The notes under the pieces are model-generated. The model did not search any database. It was not told the origin of the DNA and saw only the letters and a program-made list of their open reading frames with translations. From Diplonema papillatum (lineage: Eukaryota > Euglenozoa > Diplonemea > Diplonemida > Diplonemidae), in the NCBI GenBank assembly GCA_030068145.1, contig JAPJBO010000015.1:248001-312000 (forward strand): DNA of 64,000 nt. The letters are read 5' to 3'. Position 1 is the first letter of the stretch. Every line of letters begins with the position of its first letter. Positions 32,301 to 42,333 of this stretch are shown piece after piece. The translations under genes were made by a program, and so were the position numbers.

Positions 32301-34287
32301 AACCTCGATTCCGAGCCATAACCCCCGCGACCTAATTGCTGTGACCCGGGCGCTGATGTACGGGAAGCCGCTGCCGGAGCTCGTGCCCTGGTACCGCGGG
32401 TTCACCGGCGAAATCTGCCCGGGCAGGTCGCCGGGGAAGTGGATGTCGAAGGGTGTCGTCGAGGTGGTCGACTCGACCGTGGTCCGGATCACGGAGGTGC
32501 CCGTGAAGTACTGGACAGACGACTTCAAGGACGACATGCTCAAGAAGCAGGAAGAAGGGCTGATCATCGAGTTCCGGAACCACATGACCGGCGACGTCGT
32601 CGACGTGGACGTCGCGCTGCGGCCGGAGGTGCTCTCGTCGCTTCGGGCGCGGAACTTGCTCCTCGAGTTCTTCAACTTGGTCGAGCACATCCACGCCACG
32701 AACCTGATGGGCTTCGACAAGAACCACCAGCTCCACAAGTACGCGACGCCGCATGACATCGCGAAGGAGTGGTATGCTGTCCGGTTCGATACGTACGTGG
32801 CCCGCAAAAAGTATTTGATCGACGAGCTCGAGAGGACGTGCGAAAAGCTCCGGAACATGGTGCGGTTCATCACCGAGGTGAACGAGGGCGTCTTCAACAT
32901 CCGGAACAGGAAGCGCGACGCCATCTTGAAGGATCTGCAGGAGCGGAAGTACACGCCGATCTTCCCCGTCAACAAAAAGAAGATGGCGAAAACCGCGATC
33001 GAAGAGGAACCGGAGGGTGACGGTGGCGAGGATGAGGACGAGGACGACTTCGAGGCCGCGCTGCGGGAGAAGGAGAAGAAGGACCCGCACGCCGGCGGGT
33101 TCGAGTACCTGCTCTCCATGAAGCTGTGGAGCATCACGTACGAGCGCGCGCGGCTCCTCGAAGAGCAGCTGAAGCGGGCGCAAAAAGACCTGGTGAACCT
33201 GCGGAACACGACCGAAGTGCAAATGTGGGAGACCGACCTCGACGCCCTCGACGCGGCCATCACGAAGGCCGACGCTGAGTGGACCCGTGACTCGAACGAC
33301 AACGACAACGACGACGACGACGACGCGCCGCGCCGGCCGAAGGGAAAGCCGGGGAAGGGCAAGAAAGCAGGCAAGCAGATGTCGCGGCTGTCCGAAAAAG
33401 TGGTCAAGATCCCGAAGCCCGGGCCCGACACGGCGAAGGCCGCCGACCTGCTCGAAAAGCTCATGAAGAAGTTCGCCCAGGGCTCCGCGTCTACCACCGC
33501 GACCAAGCGGAAGCAGAAGGCCGAAGGGGGCGACGCCGACGAAGAGGACCCGGACAACGTGTTCGACGCCGTCGGGTCGGACGACGAGGCGAACCCGCCC
33601 AAAAAGTCGCGGAAAACCGCAGCGGCCGACCAGCCCAAGCGGCTCCGCGCGGCGAAGGATGCGGACGCGCCGGCCGTGTCCGGCAAGAAGCCGAAGGCCG
33701 CCGCGAAGTCCGCGGGCAGGAAGCGCAAAAAGCTCGACTCGTCGTCCTCGTCCACCACCAGCTCCGACGACGGCAACGACGACGGAGACACCGGCGACGA
33801 CGCTACAACCTCCTCGGGCAACGACGGCAACGACAGCTCGGACTCGGGCGACATCATCACGTCGCGCCTGCAGCAGCGCAAGGCCCCGCGCGCCCCCAAA
33901 AAGGAGGACTCGCCGCCCGAGCCGAAGAAGGTCAAGGCCGAGGTGAAGACCGAGAAGAAGGAAAAGCCCGCGGTCAAGCTCGAGACGAAGTCACCCGTGA
34001 AGCCGAAGGAGAAAACCGCGATCAAGCTGGAGAAAAAGTCGCCCACAAAACCGACGAAGAAGTCCATTCTCAGCAATTTGTTTGACGACGACGACGAGTA
34101 TGTTCTTTTGTTGTTGGTTCTTAGTATCGGTCACTATCCGACTCACAGCCTCAAATGTTCCACCGGAGACCCGAAAACACCGAACCTATTATCCACAATA
34201 AACGCTGAAAAAGGCCCTCTCGTAGTTTTAATGCTTCTCCCCGTCTGGCCTCTGTCGACCGGGATTTTGTGCGCAAGGTTTTGCTAA
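29379..34287 (+). CDS. TOP2: DNA topoisomerase II (type IIA)
   Basis: Exon 1 is 29379-30092 and exon 2 starts at 30514, joining in phase (..KLI-VYLNG..). Exon 2 is open to a stop at 34285-34287, about 1,494 residues in all. The enzyme passes one DNA duplex through another using ATP. ATPase part: EILVNASDN (about 70), NNGQGVPV (about 107), GGRNGFGAKLANIFS (about 148). TOPRIM: TEGESAKS with Glu439, PLRGKVLNVRD, and TDQDHDGS with Asp516/518/520. YKGLGTS follows. Catalytic Tyr778 lies in AARYISTKL (human alpha: Tyr805), then GIGSGFSTSIP. The C-terminal 300 residues are Lys/Asp/Ser-rich, typical of the variable nuclear tail. The final ~60 residues after DDDDE turn hydrophobic with changed codon use, and GTATGT sits at 34098, so the true last exon may be elsewhere. 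Intron 30093-30513. Confidence 0.95.
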
Positions 34288-34505
34288 TACTCTGCAAAAG
34301 ACGTGGCAGCGTGCTTGGCGGTCCTATCCTGCAAAATATAGCAGGGTGAAAGCAAGTGGAGAATTGGTTAGCCGCCGCCTAATGCGCGGCTTAAGGACCA
34401 GTGCATGGTGCGCCGAGTCCCTCGCCCGCTCTAATGTCCTCTCCAAGGTCTCACCTCGCCATTTTTTGCCGCTAGTGCGCACAAACAAAAGAAAGCGCCA
34501 TACTA

Positions 34506-34650
34506 ATTTTTTGTATACGCACCTCAGTTACGATAGATCAAAGGAGGTAAATGTACTGTAGCCCACACGAAACACAGGTAAATCTGGGTTTAGTGGCGGG
34601 CGTAAGCGTTCAACAAGAGCACAAGGCAGTCCCTCGAGTATTTTCTTGAT
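34506..34650 (+). repeat. Repeat family B, shortened copy
   Basis: TTTTTTGTATACGCACCTC, AAAGGAGGTAAATGTACTGT, GGGTTTAGTGGCGGGCGTAA, AGCGTTCAACAA and the right end CCCTCGAGTATTTTC. Two internal blocks present in the 58160 copy are missing. Family A begins 171 bp further on. Confidence 0.7.
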
Positions 34651-34820
34651 CAGGAGAAACACGCAGGAGGGGTTCAGTTATCCCGCAAACGAACCGGTGT
34701 AGCGCCCAACCACGAACCGGGTTTCTTGTCAGAACAAGGAAGTTGTCGACGAATCAGCGAAGTGAAAGCGCCCGATGTACAACATCGTACTCTGCCACAA
34801 TTTTTCTGGCCCTTCTTCTT

Positions 34821-35030
34821 TTACATAAGTGCCAGGAAGGAAATGCACAAAAACTGCCAGACAAAGAACCGAAGGGATCACCTACCGCGTGTTGAACGGA
34901 CGCGAGGTCATGCGGGTCTACACCCCTACACGACAAGACAACAGGTCAGTGTCCTGAGTGAGAAAACAACACACGGTGGTGTAAGCGAAGAACAAAGCCT
35001 ATCTATCCAAACCCTACCTCTGTATTTCCT
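34821..35030 (+). repeat. Repeat family A, diverged copy
   Basis: TTACATAAGTGCCAGGAAGG, CTGCCAGACAAAGAACCGAA, GCGTGTTGAACGGACGCGAG, CACACGGTGGTGTAAGCGAA and CCTACCTCTGTATTTCCT in the family order. The left-end palindrome half and the right end are eroded. Confidence 0.65.
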
Positions 35031-35714
35031 GGATAACAAAGGATGCGGTCGTTCGCACAATTCTTCCGGTCCACGTTCCAATTCAATGTCCTGCACGTTC
35101 CGAAAAAAACCCCGCAGCCTCGTGAAGTTTGACCCCAGCAACTTTGGGCTGGACAAGCTGCGCTAAGTAGTTCGCTGTTCGAAGAAGCGCCGAGCGACTC
35201 GGTCGGCAACGGCGCTCGCAGCTTGCAGTGTAACGCATCTCCACAGCTGGGGCGCGGGCGTGCAAATTCAAACTCGACGCAATCGCACACATGCCCCCGT
35301 TCCGCTCGTTCCTTCTATCTGTCGTCAGCTGCCGAACTCCCAGTTCTGAAGCCCGCTAGGATTGGTTCCGCGGTCAGTGCATCTCGAGAGGCCCCTAACT
35401 AACGGGCAAGATGAAAGCACCCCTCAGGCATCTGTTAAGAACCATCCATCCATCCATCAGCCGGCTGTCCATCAGCCGGCTGACCCCCCCCCCCCCCCCT
35501 CAGGCTATTTTCACTGTGGAGGGGGAAGACGCTACCTTTCACACTCTGAGGTGGTCACCACGGTGGGCGGTCAGTAAAAAAAAAATTTTTTTTTTGCCCC
35601 AAATACCCCAAATACCACACTTTGGAAAATTTTTGTGGGCCCACTTTTGGCAGGGAATTTTGACCCTTTCACCTTCGAGAATTTGACCACCCAGCCTCCA
35701 AGGCAACTGCACTG

Positions 35715-37953
35715 TACACGGTGCACTAGTAAAAGTGAAAAAGGTGTTTTGACTAGTCATTTTACTAGTGAAAAAGCATGACTAGTGCACTAGTAAAAAT
35801 GACTAGTGCACTAGTAAAAACACTAGTAAAAATGACTAGTGCACTAGTCAAAATGACTAGTGCATCAGTCAAAATGACTAGTGTCCTAGTAGAAATGCAC
35901 CTGTTCCGAACCGAAATCTGGGCTGGTTTGTAAAGTTCAGAGGGTCCCACTGCAAAACTGTACCCTACCGTTGCGCTTGCTACCGTGTTCGGAATAATGT
36001 TGGACCGGGAAAAAGTCGAAATACTTTTCCAAACCCCAAAACTTGGGCCAAAAGTCCAAAAAGGTTCCGGTCCAAGTATGGACTTACGGAGCAAGCCGGC
36101 ATGCCGCGGAAGGACTCGACCTCGGTGAGCTCGCAGTGAAGCGAGCGTCGCTGAGTGAAGGCGACGTCCTGGCCGCCGAGTGGCGGACACGCGCGTTTTT
36201 GACGCGGTGGATGCCGACGACAGCGGGCTGCTGACGTTCAAGGAGTTGATCAAGTATAGCCGGTCCCGGACGTCGTGTTCCGGCACGTGGTCGGCGACGG
36301 GGGCAATCTCATGAGTCGCCCCCGTCATGTGCTTGTCTAAGCGACCCAGGCTATGCCCATAGTCATGATCGTGCACCACGGGTGTTAAGGACAAACAGAA
36401 ACTAAAGGTAACCTGAACCAATTTGGACGCGTTTCGGCCCGGAATTCGGGAAGCTTTGAAATGTTCGTACATTCTGCCGGTCCCATCATTTGTGTAACGG
36501 AAACACGAAACGAGTGCAAAAGCTGCTTGGGTCAGACTTCAAAATACCGCCAAAAAGTGAAAACCCCAGGGAAAAGTCCAAAACTTTCAGAACCTCCAAA
36601 AAGTCCAAAAAGAAATTCCGGTCCAATGATTTTCCGAACGCAGTTCCCAACGCGAATCCTTACTGTGCGATAGACGAAAGCTTGGGGTCAGTTGTCTGCC
36701 ACGAGCGTCATTCAACAAAGCCAGTTCTGCAGGAATAAGTCACGATTACTCGTCGGTTTGTGTTTTGCGGAGAACTGTGGTCGCTTTTTTGGTGGGCCAC
36801 CCACCCCCACTCTTCCCCCACAGGAATCGGGCTGAGTATTGAGTTCTGTAAAGTGCAAGTGCCATGAAGGCAGGCGAGCACCACGGCTGAGTACGGGGAG
36901 TTTCTGGGAATGTGTTGCCTACTAGGAGTGTTATACAGCTTGCCTGCCTCATGCTCTTCCGCACTTACTACTAGTAGCTCCCAATGCCCGATAGACAGTG
37001 CGATGTGAGTTCAAGCTACTTCGAGGCGGTGATTTCTATCGTCGTATGTGAACAACTCGGTGGGCTCAATGGTCGTCTTCACGTCCCGAAAAGACAAAGA
37101 AACGTGACTTCCAGGCATTCGAAATGACCGGACAAAGCACCACGACGTGTTGACTGGCACACAACGCGCGCGCCACAGGCTACAAGAATGGTTTTCCGCG
37201 GCGGCGTGAAAGAGGAAGTCTCCAAGCACTCCATGAGAGAGTGCCTCCAACACTTGAAAGCGGAGCACATAGCAGTGAGCAACTATTTGTGGAATGTGCA
37301 CAACACAAAGCCTTGCCTGCAAACAGTTCGCAGGCGGACAAAGCCAGCACCTGTTGCACATTCATGTTGGGAAGCTCGGCAAGAAGACCTGCCGACCATC
37401 TCTCATTTCTTCGTGGGTTTTAGGGAACCCACTACTGTAAATGCACTGTGTCGGGTGCGATGCCAAGGCGATAGGAGCGCCATGAGCGACAAGCCGAATC
37501 TACGGACCAGAGTTTGAATGTGGTCGGAAGCCCGCATTATGTCCAGTGTCTGAGACCTGTCACGACATGTCTCTGACCTCACCGTAGGGATAGCACTGTC
37601 GTTTGCACTATGTTTGCTAAGCCATACAAGCTCAGGAACTTTCCAACCAAAAACCTCGCAACTCGGCCTGTCGCTCGCGAAAACTGGGGTTGCCCAGGTG
37701 GTTTGTGGTGTCTGGGCACCGGTGGTCACGGTAGTGCCGTGAAACCCCTCGAAAACTCTCGAAACACCCAGGATTTGGGTCCAGGTTAGGTGGATTTTGT
37801 CTAAATCACTAGTCATTTTTACTAGTGCACTAGTCATTTTTACTAGTGCACTAGTCATTTTTACTAGTGGCACTAGTCATTTTACTAGTCAAAATTTTGA
37901 CTAGTAAAACCACTAGTCAAAGTCAAAAAAGTCCTTGACTAGTGCACCGTGTA
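35715..37953 (+). mobile_element. 2.24-kb inverted-repeat DNA element with CACTAGT-rich ends
   Basis: Left end TACACGGTGCACTAGT (35715) and right end ACTAGTGCACCGTGTA (to 37953) are exact complements. Both ends then contain many copies of GACTAGTGCACTAGTAAAAA in mirrored orientation (35725-35900 and 37805-37940), and the similarity goes on inward (GCACCTGTTCCGAACCGAAA versus the complement of 37755-37800). The ends thus look like subterminal repeats of a CACTA/EnSpm-like or MULE-like element. No transposase is seen, and no target duplication is obvious. The interior holds an EF-hand gene piece (36087-36275) and unknown DNA. Confidence 0.7.
36087..36275 (+). pseudogene. Captured fragment of an EF-hand protein gene
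   Basis: Bases 36195-36257 read VFDAVDADDSGLLTFKEL, a complete EF-hand loop (D-x-D-D-S-G-x-x-T-F-x-E) with its entering hydrophobics. The 100 bp before it is GC-rich and coding-like (LGELAVKRASLSEGDVLAAE) but in another frame, so the piece carries a frameshift or an unspliced junction. Composition (about 65% GC) stands out from the AT-richer element around it. It is probably a host exon picked up by the element, not a working gene. Confidence 0.6.
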
Positions 37954-38159
37954 GAGGGGGGGGGGGGGAGGGCAGGGGGCGCACTAAGGATTGGGGGGTG
38001 CAACGGGCAATGTCAACGTCTGCTAAATTTGGAAGGGGGGGGGGGTCTTGTTTGGTGCACCTGGTGGCCGGGGACCCCCCCACCCTTTTTTCCGGGGACC
38101 CCCTTAAACGCGCTCTTTCGCGATGGATCTTTCCACTCCGTCCTCAGTTCGTCTGTGAG

Positions 38160-38760
38160 GCCTGAAATTTGACGTGCAAAACACAGGCTGAAACCGGGAA
38201 AATCTGCCCTTTCGTGGTTTTCTTGGTGCTGTTTTTTCGAAATTCTCTAAGTACGTTTCCCAGCGGATTTGCCTGAAAAACAGTTTTTGGGGGGTATTGC
38301 CATTTTGGGGAAAGCACACGGTACATCGGCCAAATTTGCTCGAATTTTCACTTTCTGGGCCAATTTTCCAGATTTTGGCTGATTTTTGAGTGCACTGCAG
38401 AAATCTTGGTTTTCGGGGAAACCGACTTTGCTCAAAAGTTGCTAAGTACGTTTCCCAGGGGTTTGCCTGGAAACACAGTTACTGGGGGTACTCGGCTTTT
38501 TGGGGAAAGCACAGGTAAATCAGCCAAATCTGTCGAATTTTCAGGTTTCGGGCCAATTTGCCAGATCTTGGCTGATTTTTGAGTGCAAGGCCATGACCTT
38601 GCTCAAAAGTTGCCAAGTACGTTTCCCAGGGGATTTTCCTGACTTTGCTCAAAAGTTGCTAAGTACATTTCCTGCCACAAAAGTGCAGGAAAACAGTTTG
38701 TGTGGGGAATGACCTTTTTTTCCGCAAAAGTGGGTTTCGATTTCGAAAACGAGGAGAACG
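38160..38760 (+). repeat. Degenerate tandem array (~175-195-bp period)
   Basis: CTAAGTACGTTTCCCAG-type words start at 38247, 38442, 38613 and 38659, with CCAATTTTCCAGATTTTGGC, TGATTTTTGAGTGCA and GGGGAAAGCACA between. The last interval is only 46 bp, a partial unit. Confidence 0.7.
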
Positions 38761-38837
38761 GATTCATCTGGAGGAAACGGGGTACCCACTCGGCACCGGG
38801 GGGTCTGGGAAACACCCCCAAAACAGCCCCCAAAACG

Positions 38838-38839
38838 AC

Positions 38840-38870
<31 letters not shown>

Positions 38871-38945
38871 AAAAAGGGGGGGGCAACGGGCAACGGGGGC
38901 AACGTCCCTTAGTGCGCACCCTGGGGGGGGGGGGGGGGGGGTCTG
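38838..38945. repeat. Cluster of homopolymer runs (poly-C, poly-A, poly-G)
   Basis: About 20 C, then 15 A, then 9 G, the words GGGCAAC repeated, and a 20-base G run at 38922-38941. Able to form G-quadruplex or triplex DNA; run lengths may be imprecise in the assembly. Confidence 0.8.
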
Positions 38946-40272
38946 GTTTATCCGGCCATCCGGCCAAAGTGGCTGATCCTTAACAAGAGCGCTGGCACCC
39001 CCCCCCAACGGCTCGCACAAGCACCCCAGGGTGCCTGAATTGTCGCTCGCTTTCCGGTAAAAAGCGTGCTATACATCATGATGGTAGACAGTGTGGTTGT
39101 GTTGTACCAAGCTACATCTTGAGTTCTCGGCCTCCTACCACAGTCACAGCCCCGCGCATATTGAGCTGGTGCCCCTATTTAAGTGGAACGTGCGTACTAC
39201 GCGCGCTGACCTTTCCCAGGTGGGTTTCACGATACCACCTTAGGCGAAACACTCACACACACTCGTGCTGCTAGTTAGCAGCACTATCGTCTGAACGGCC
39301 AAAGTGCACACCTCCGGCTGCCAATCTACTTCTGCTGGAAGCTCGCTAGCTTCTGGGAAGGACCCCCTTCCTTCGTGTGGGTAAGTTGGTGGGAAGAGTC
39401 CCTGGGGCGCTGCACGTCAGCAAACGGGCAGAGAAAGCGGCTGCGAGCGTGCGGCGCACTAGCGTATGAGGGGCAGTGGCCCCCCCCTCGGCTGAAGAAA
39501 AAACACCCGCGGCGGAGCGAGCATACCCAGGCAGGTCCGCAGAGTGGGCTGCCACGCCTATCCTTGCTGGAAAGAGCCTGCGGTGCACGGCCTATCCTTC
39601 GCCCGAGCTTGCTTCCAATTGGAAGCCAGCCGCCCAGAGGCCCGCACATTGCATCATTTTTCTCCGTCTTCTTGCTGCTATATTTTGAAAAAGGTTCCAG
39701 TGCATGCGCGACTTCTCCTTCGCTGTTAGCCAATATCCGTTCCACAGTGTTTTCTCCGTCTTCTAGCAAGATACACATTTTTTGAGAAATCTTTCAGCGC
39801 ACTCGCGATCTCTGCTGCGAGCTGTCGAAGCCAGGTCTAGCGTTCAAGAAGATGGAAGAATTGCTGCGTTGTTGGCATGCCTTTTGAGAACGCATTCAAA
39901 GCACGCACGACTCCTCCTTCGCTGTTCGAAGTCATTCGTCGCGGGCTCATCTCGTTGGACGCATACACTTTTTTTTGCTCCGTCTTCAGACGGTCTTCTT
40001 GCTGGCGTGCACTGTTGAAAAAGCCTTCAGCTCTGCGAGCTCGCTTCCATTCTAAGCGGGCCGCCGGTGCCCCAGCGTTCAACGCACTAGGCAGTCCTTT
40101 TGGGTGCGAAGTTCCAGTGCATGGACATGTCCCCTTCTTCCATTCGTCACATCACGGCTACCGAGGGCACCAAAACGAGACTCACCTTGCCCTGGGGCTG
40201 GTGTGGGCAAAGTGGCGCCTGATCTTTGCGTTCGCGAAGGGGGCTCTTTAATTGGCACGTCCAACAAGCACC

Positions 40273-40365
40273 TGGGGTACATACATTGAGGCCCACCCTT
40301 TCACCGAGCAGGCCCGAAGTTCCCCAAATCACGCTTCTTGTTCTGCCACCGACAACAGCACCCTA
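40273..40365 (+). repeat. Short form of a duplicated block (long form 41636-41998)
   Basis: GTACATACATTGAGGCCCAC and CGAGCAGGCCCGAAGTTCCC, then AATCACGCTTCTTGTTCTGC and ACCGACAACAGCACCCTA. The same words occur at 41636-41665 and 41934-41990, but split there by about 270 bp. One of the two copies has therefore gained or lost that segment. Confidence 0.75.
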
Positions 40366-41635
40366 TGCCTCGAAACCTTCGGCCACCTTGGCGTACCCAT
40401 GAAAGGACCATATGGACCAAAGCAAACATTCTGGACACAGGGGGTCTGGTCGGGGGAAGCGATGCTGGTGTTCTCGATCATTGTAGATTGAAGGTGCCAG
40501 AATTGACAACAGAGGCGCAACGTGTCGAAACCAGACCCACATTTTCCTAACCTGGGTACCTACCGGAGACACGATTGTGACACTGGCCATCCTTTGACGA
40601 TCCTGGCGCACTTCCCCTTTTCTTTGCCTTCGGCCATCTCATATTTATCTTTTTCTCACTCGCGAAACGACGTCTTTCGCTCTTACCACCAGAACCGTTT
40701 TGCTTTCATTCCTCCCATTTGTCCGTCTCTCTGCGTAGAACACGTCCACTTCCTCTGCTGGCCACGTGTTGCTAGAACTAAGGCACATTCGAAAATGCCT
40801 GATTTATTTTCACAAGCTGCCGCTAGATGCCGCCCCGGCCCCCTCTTTTCCAGGCGCTCAGGTTCCGCGCTGATGATGATTCCGCCTGCTGTGTCTGTGT
40901 GGCTTACTGGGCCGAACCACAGTGCAAAAAGGACACGGTGCTGCCTCGTCGGCGGCACCCTGCGTTCTTGCCGGCCGGCCCTTAGAAAGGCCGACCATTG
41001 TCTTTTCTACTTTTCGATTTCTTTTTCTGCGTCTTCATCAAGACGCGGCGTACTTTCGGCTTGCGCTAAACACACGCCCGTAGACGGTTAACAGCACAGC
41101 AGGACAGAGCCGACGCGGCTGTGGCACTGTGCGAACTCCGCCTCAAGCTTTGTATGCTGTTGACCGGTGCGCTCTTCCTTCGGAGCAAACTTCTTCGTCT
41201 TTTCCTTCTTCCTCCCCCGTCCCCAGCTTCTAGATTCCCATTCCTTTTGCCGTCGCTAGAGACGACAACTCCCTTCTGCCCTTTTTTCAGTGAGTCGTCC
41301 GCCCCCCGCGTTACCACGGCAAGTGCGCTGGCATTATTGGATACGAACACGCTCACTTCGGGACATGGGAAGTTCAGTCGCTGCCCTGCTGAGCCCCCCT
41401 GTCAGCAACGGCCACACAGAGGGGGAAGAGGACGAAAAAGGTCGTAAGGCACCAAACTGACTGTCCCTCGGGAACAATATAGTAGCACAAAGCAGTAGCC
41501 TTGAGCGTTACGGCCGGATCGCTCCGGTCCCCGAAAGCTTCCCACCCCAGCAACCTCGAGAAGGGTCAATAGGATATCAGCTTTTGCTTTGTGTATCGAG
41601 TAGTCAGCGGAAGATGAGGTTTCTCGCCGCGCGGA

Positions 41636-41998
41636 GGTACATACATTGAGGCCCACCCTTTTCACCGGACTTGAAGTCGTGTGCTATCACTCGATTGACC
41701 TGTTTCATCCACACACCGCTGCTATTGCCAGCGCTGGTTCTTATCTCGGTCAATTGTATCACCTCGACCCCGCGGGTTTAAGGAGTTACCATTGTTATGC
41801 AACTGGGCCCAAAATGCACCTTCCCCGCGTAGATTGCCACCGATTTAATGAGCCGTCTGCAGACCCACTGTTAATCCATTTACTCTGAGACTTGCATGGC
41901 TTAATCCTTGAAACAAGCATATCACTGCTGGAGCAGGCCCGAAGTTCCCCAAATCACGCTTCTTGTTCTGCCACCGACAACAGCACCCTACGAGTGGC
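41636..41998 (+). repeat. Long form of the duplicated block, with a 270-bp extra segment
   Basis: See 40273. The extra segment (about 41666-41933) contains an 81-codon open frame (41646-41888) whose middle, YLGQLYHLDPAGLRSYHCYATG, has a faint look of a proteasome subunit strand pair; I give this little weight. Confidence 0.6.
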
Positions 41999-42333
41999 GG
42001 CACATCGAAGAAGGGCGCCGACCGGGTTTCTGGATGCCGCGCCGGCAGCCTCTACACAGACCCGTGTGCCAATTTGGTAGAAGTACATGCGTAGTTCTGT
42101 TTTTTTTTGTGAGCTCACCCTGGACGGGTGCGCAGCTTGCCCGCACTTTCTTGCAGTGCCGAACATCAAATGCAGCTTGACGGCTGCTTTGTTTGACACT
42201 TTGCATTGCTCCCGATATTACGCAGTGCAAGCCATGCACATAATCACCAACACCCCGCTGCCTGCAGGAAACCCAAAGTCATAATAGATAGCAGATCATA
42301 GATTGCAGGCGAATATTAGGCGGGTAAGCGACG

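Larger units (their letters stand above)
34288..42333. other. 8-kb repeat-dominated stretch without a supported gene
   Basis: Holds families B (34506-34650) and A (34821-35030), the CACTAGT-ended element (35715-37953), a degenerate ~175-195-bp tandem array (38160-38760), long poly-C/A/G tracts (38838-38945), a degenerate pyrimidine-rich repeat (39640-40060), a diverged family E copy (about 40848-40970) and a duplicated block (40273-40365, 41636-41998). Many frames are open because of composition; none shows a domain I trust. Confidence 0.55.

Noticed and set aside
32238-34076. 612-codon open frame on the minus strand
   Set aside because: It lies exactly opposite the topoisomerase II coding region; its Ser/Phe-rich composition is what the complement of GC-biased Lys/Asp codons produces. 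The same holds for the minus-strand frames at 30967-32118 and 32332-33222.
41646-41888. Proteasome subunit fragment
   Set aside because: Resemblance of YLGQLYHLDPAGL to proteasome strands is too short and no catalytic or flanking motif is present; kept only as a remark.
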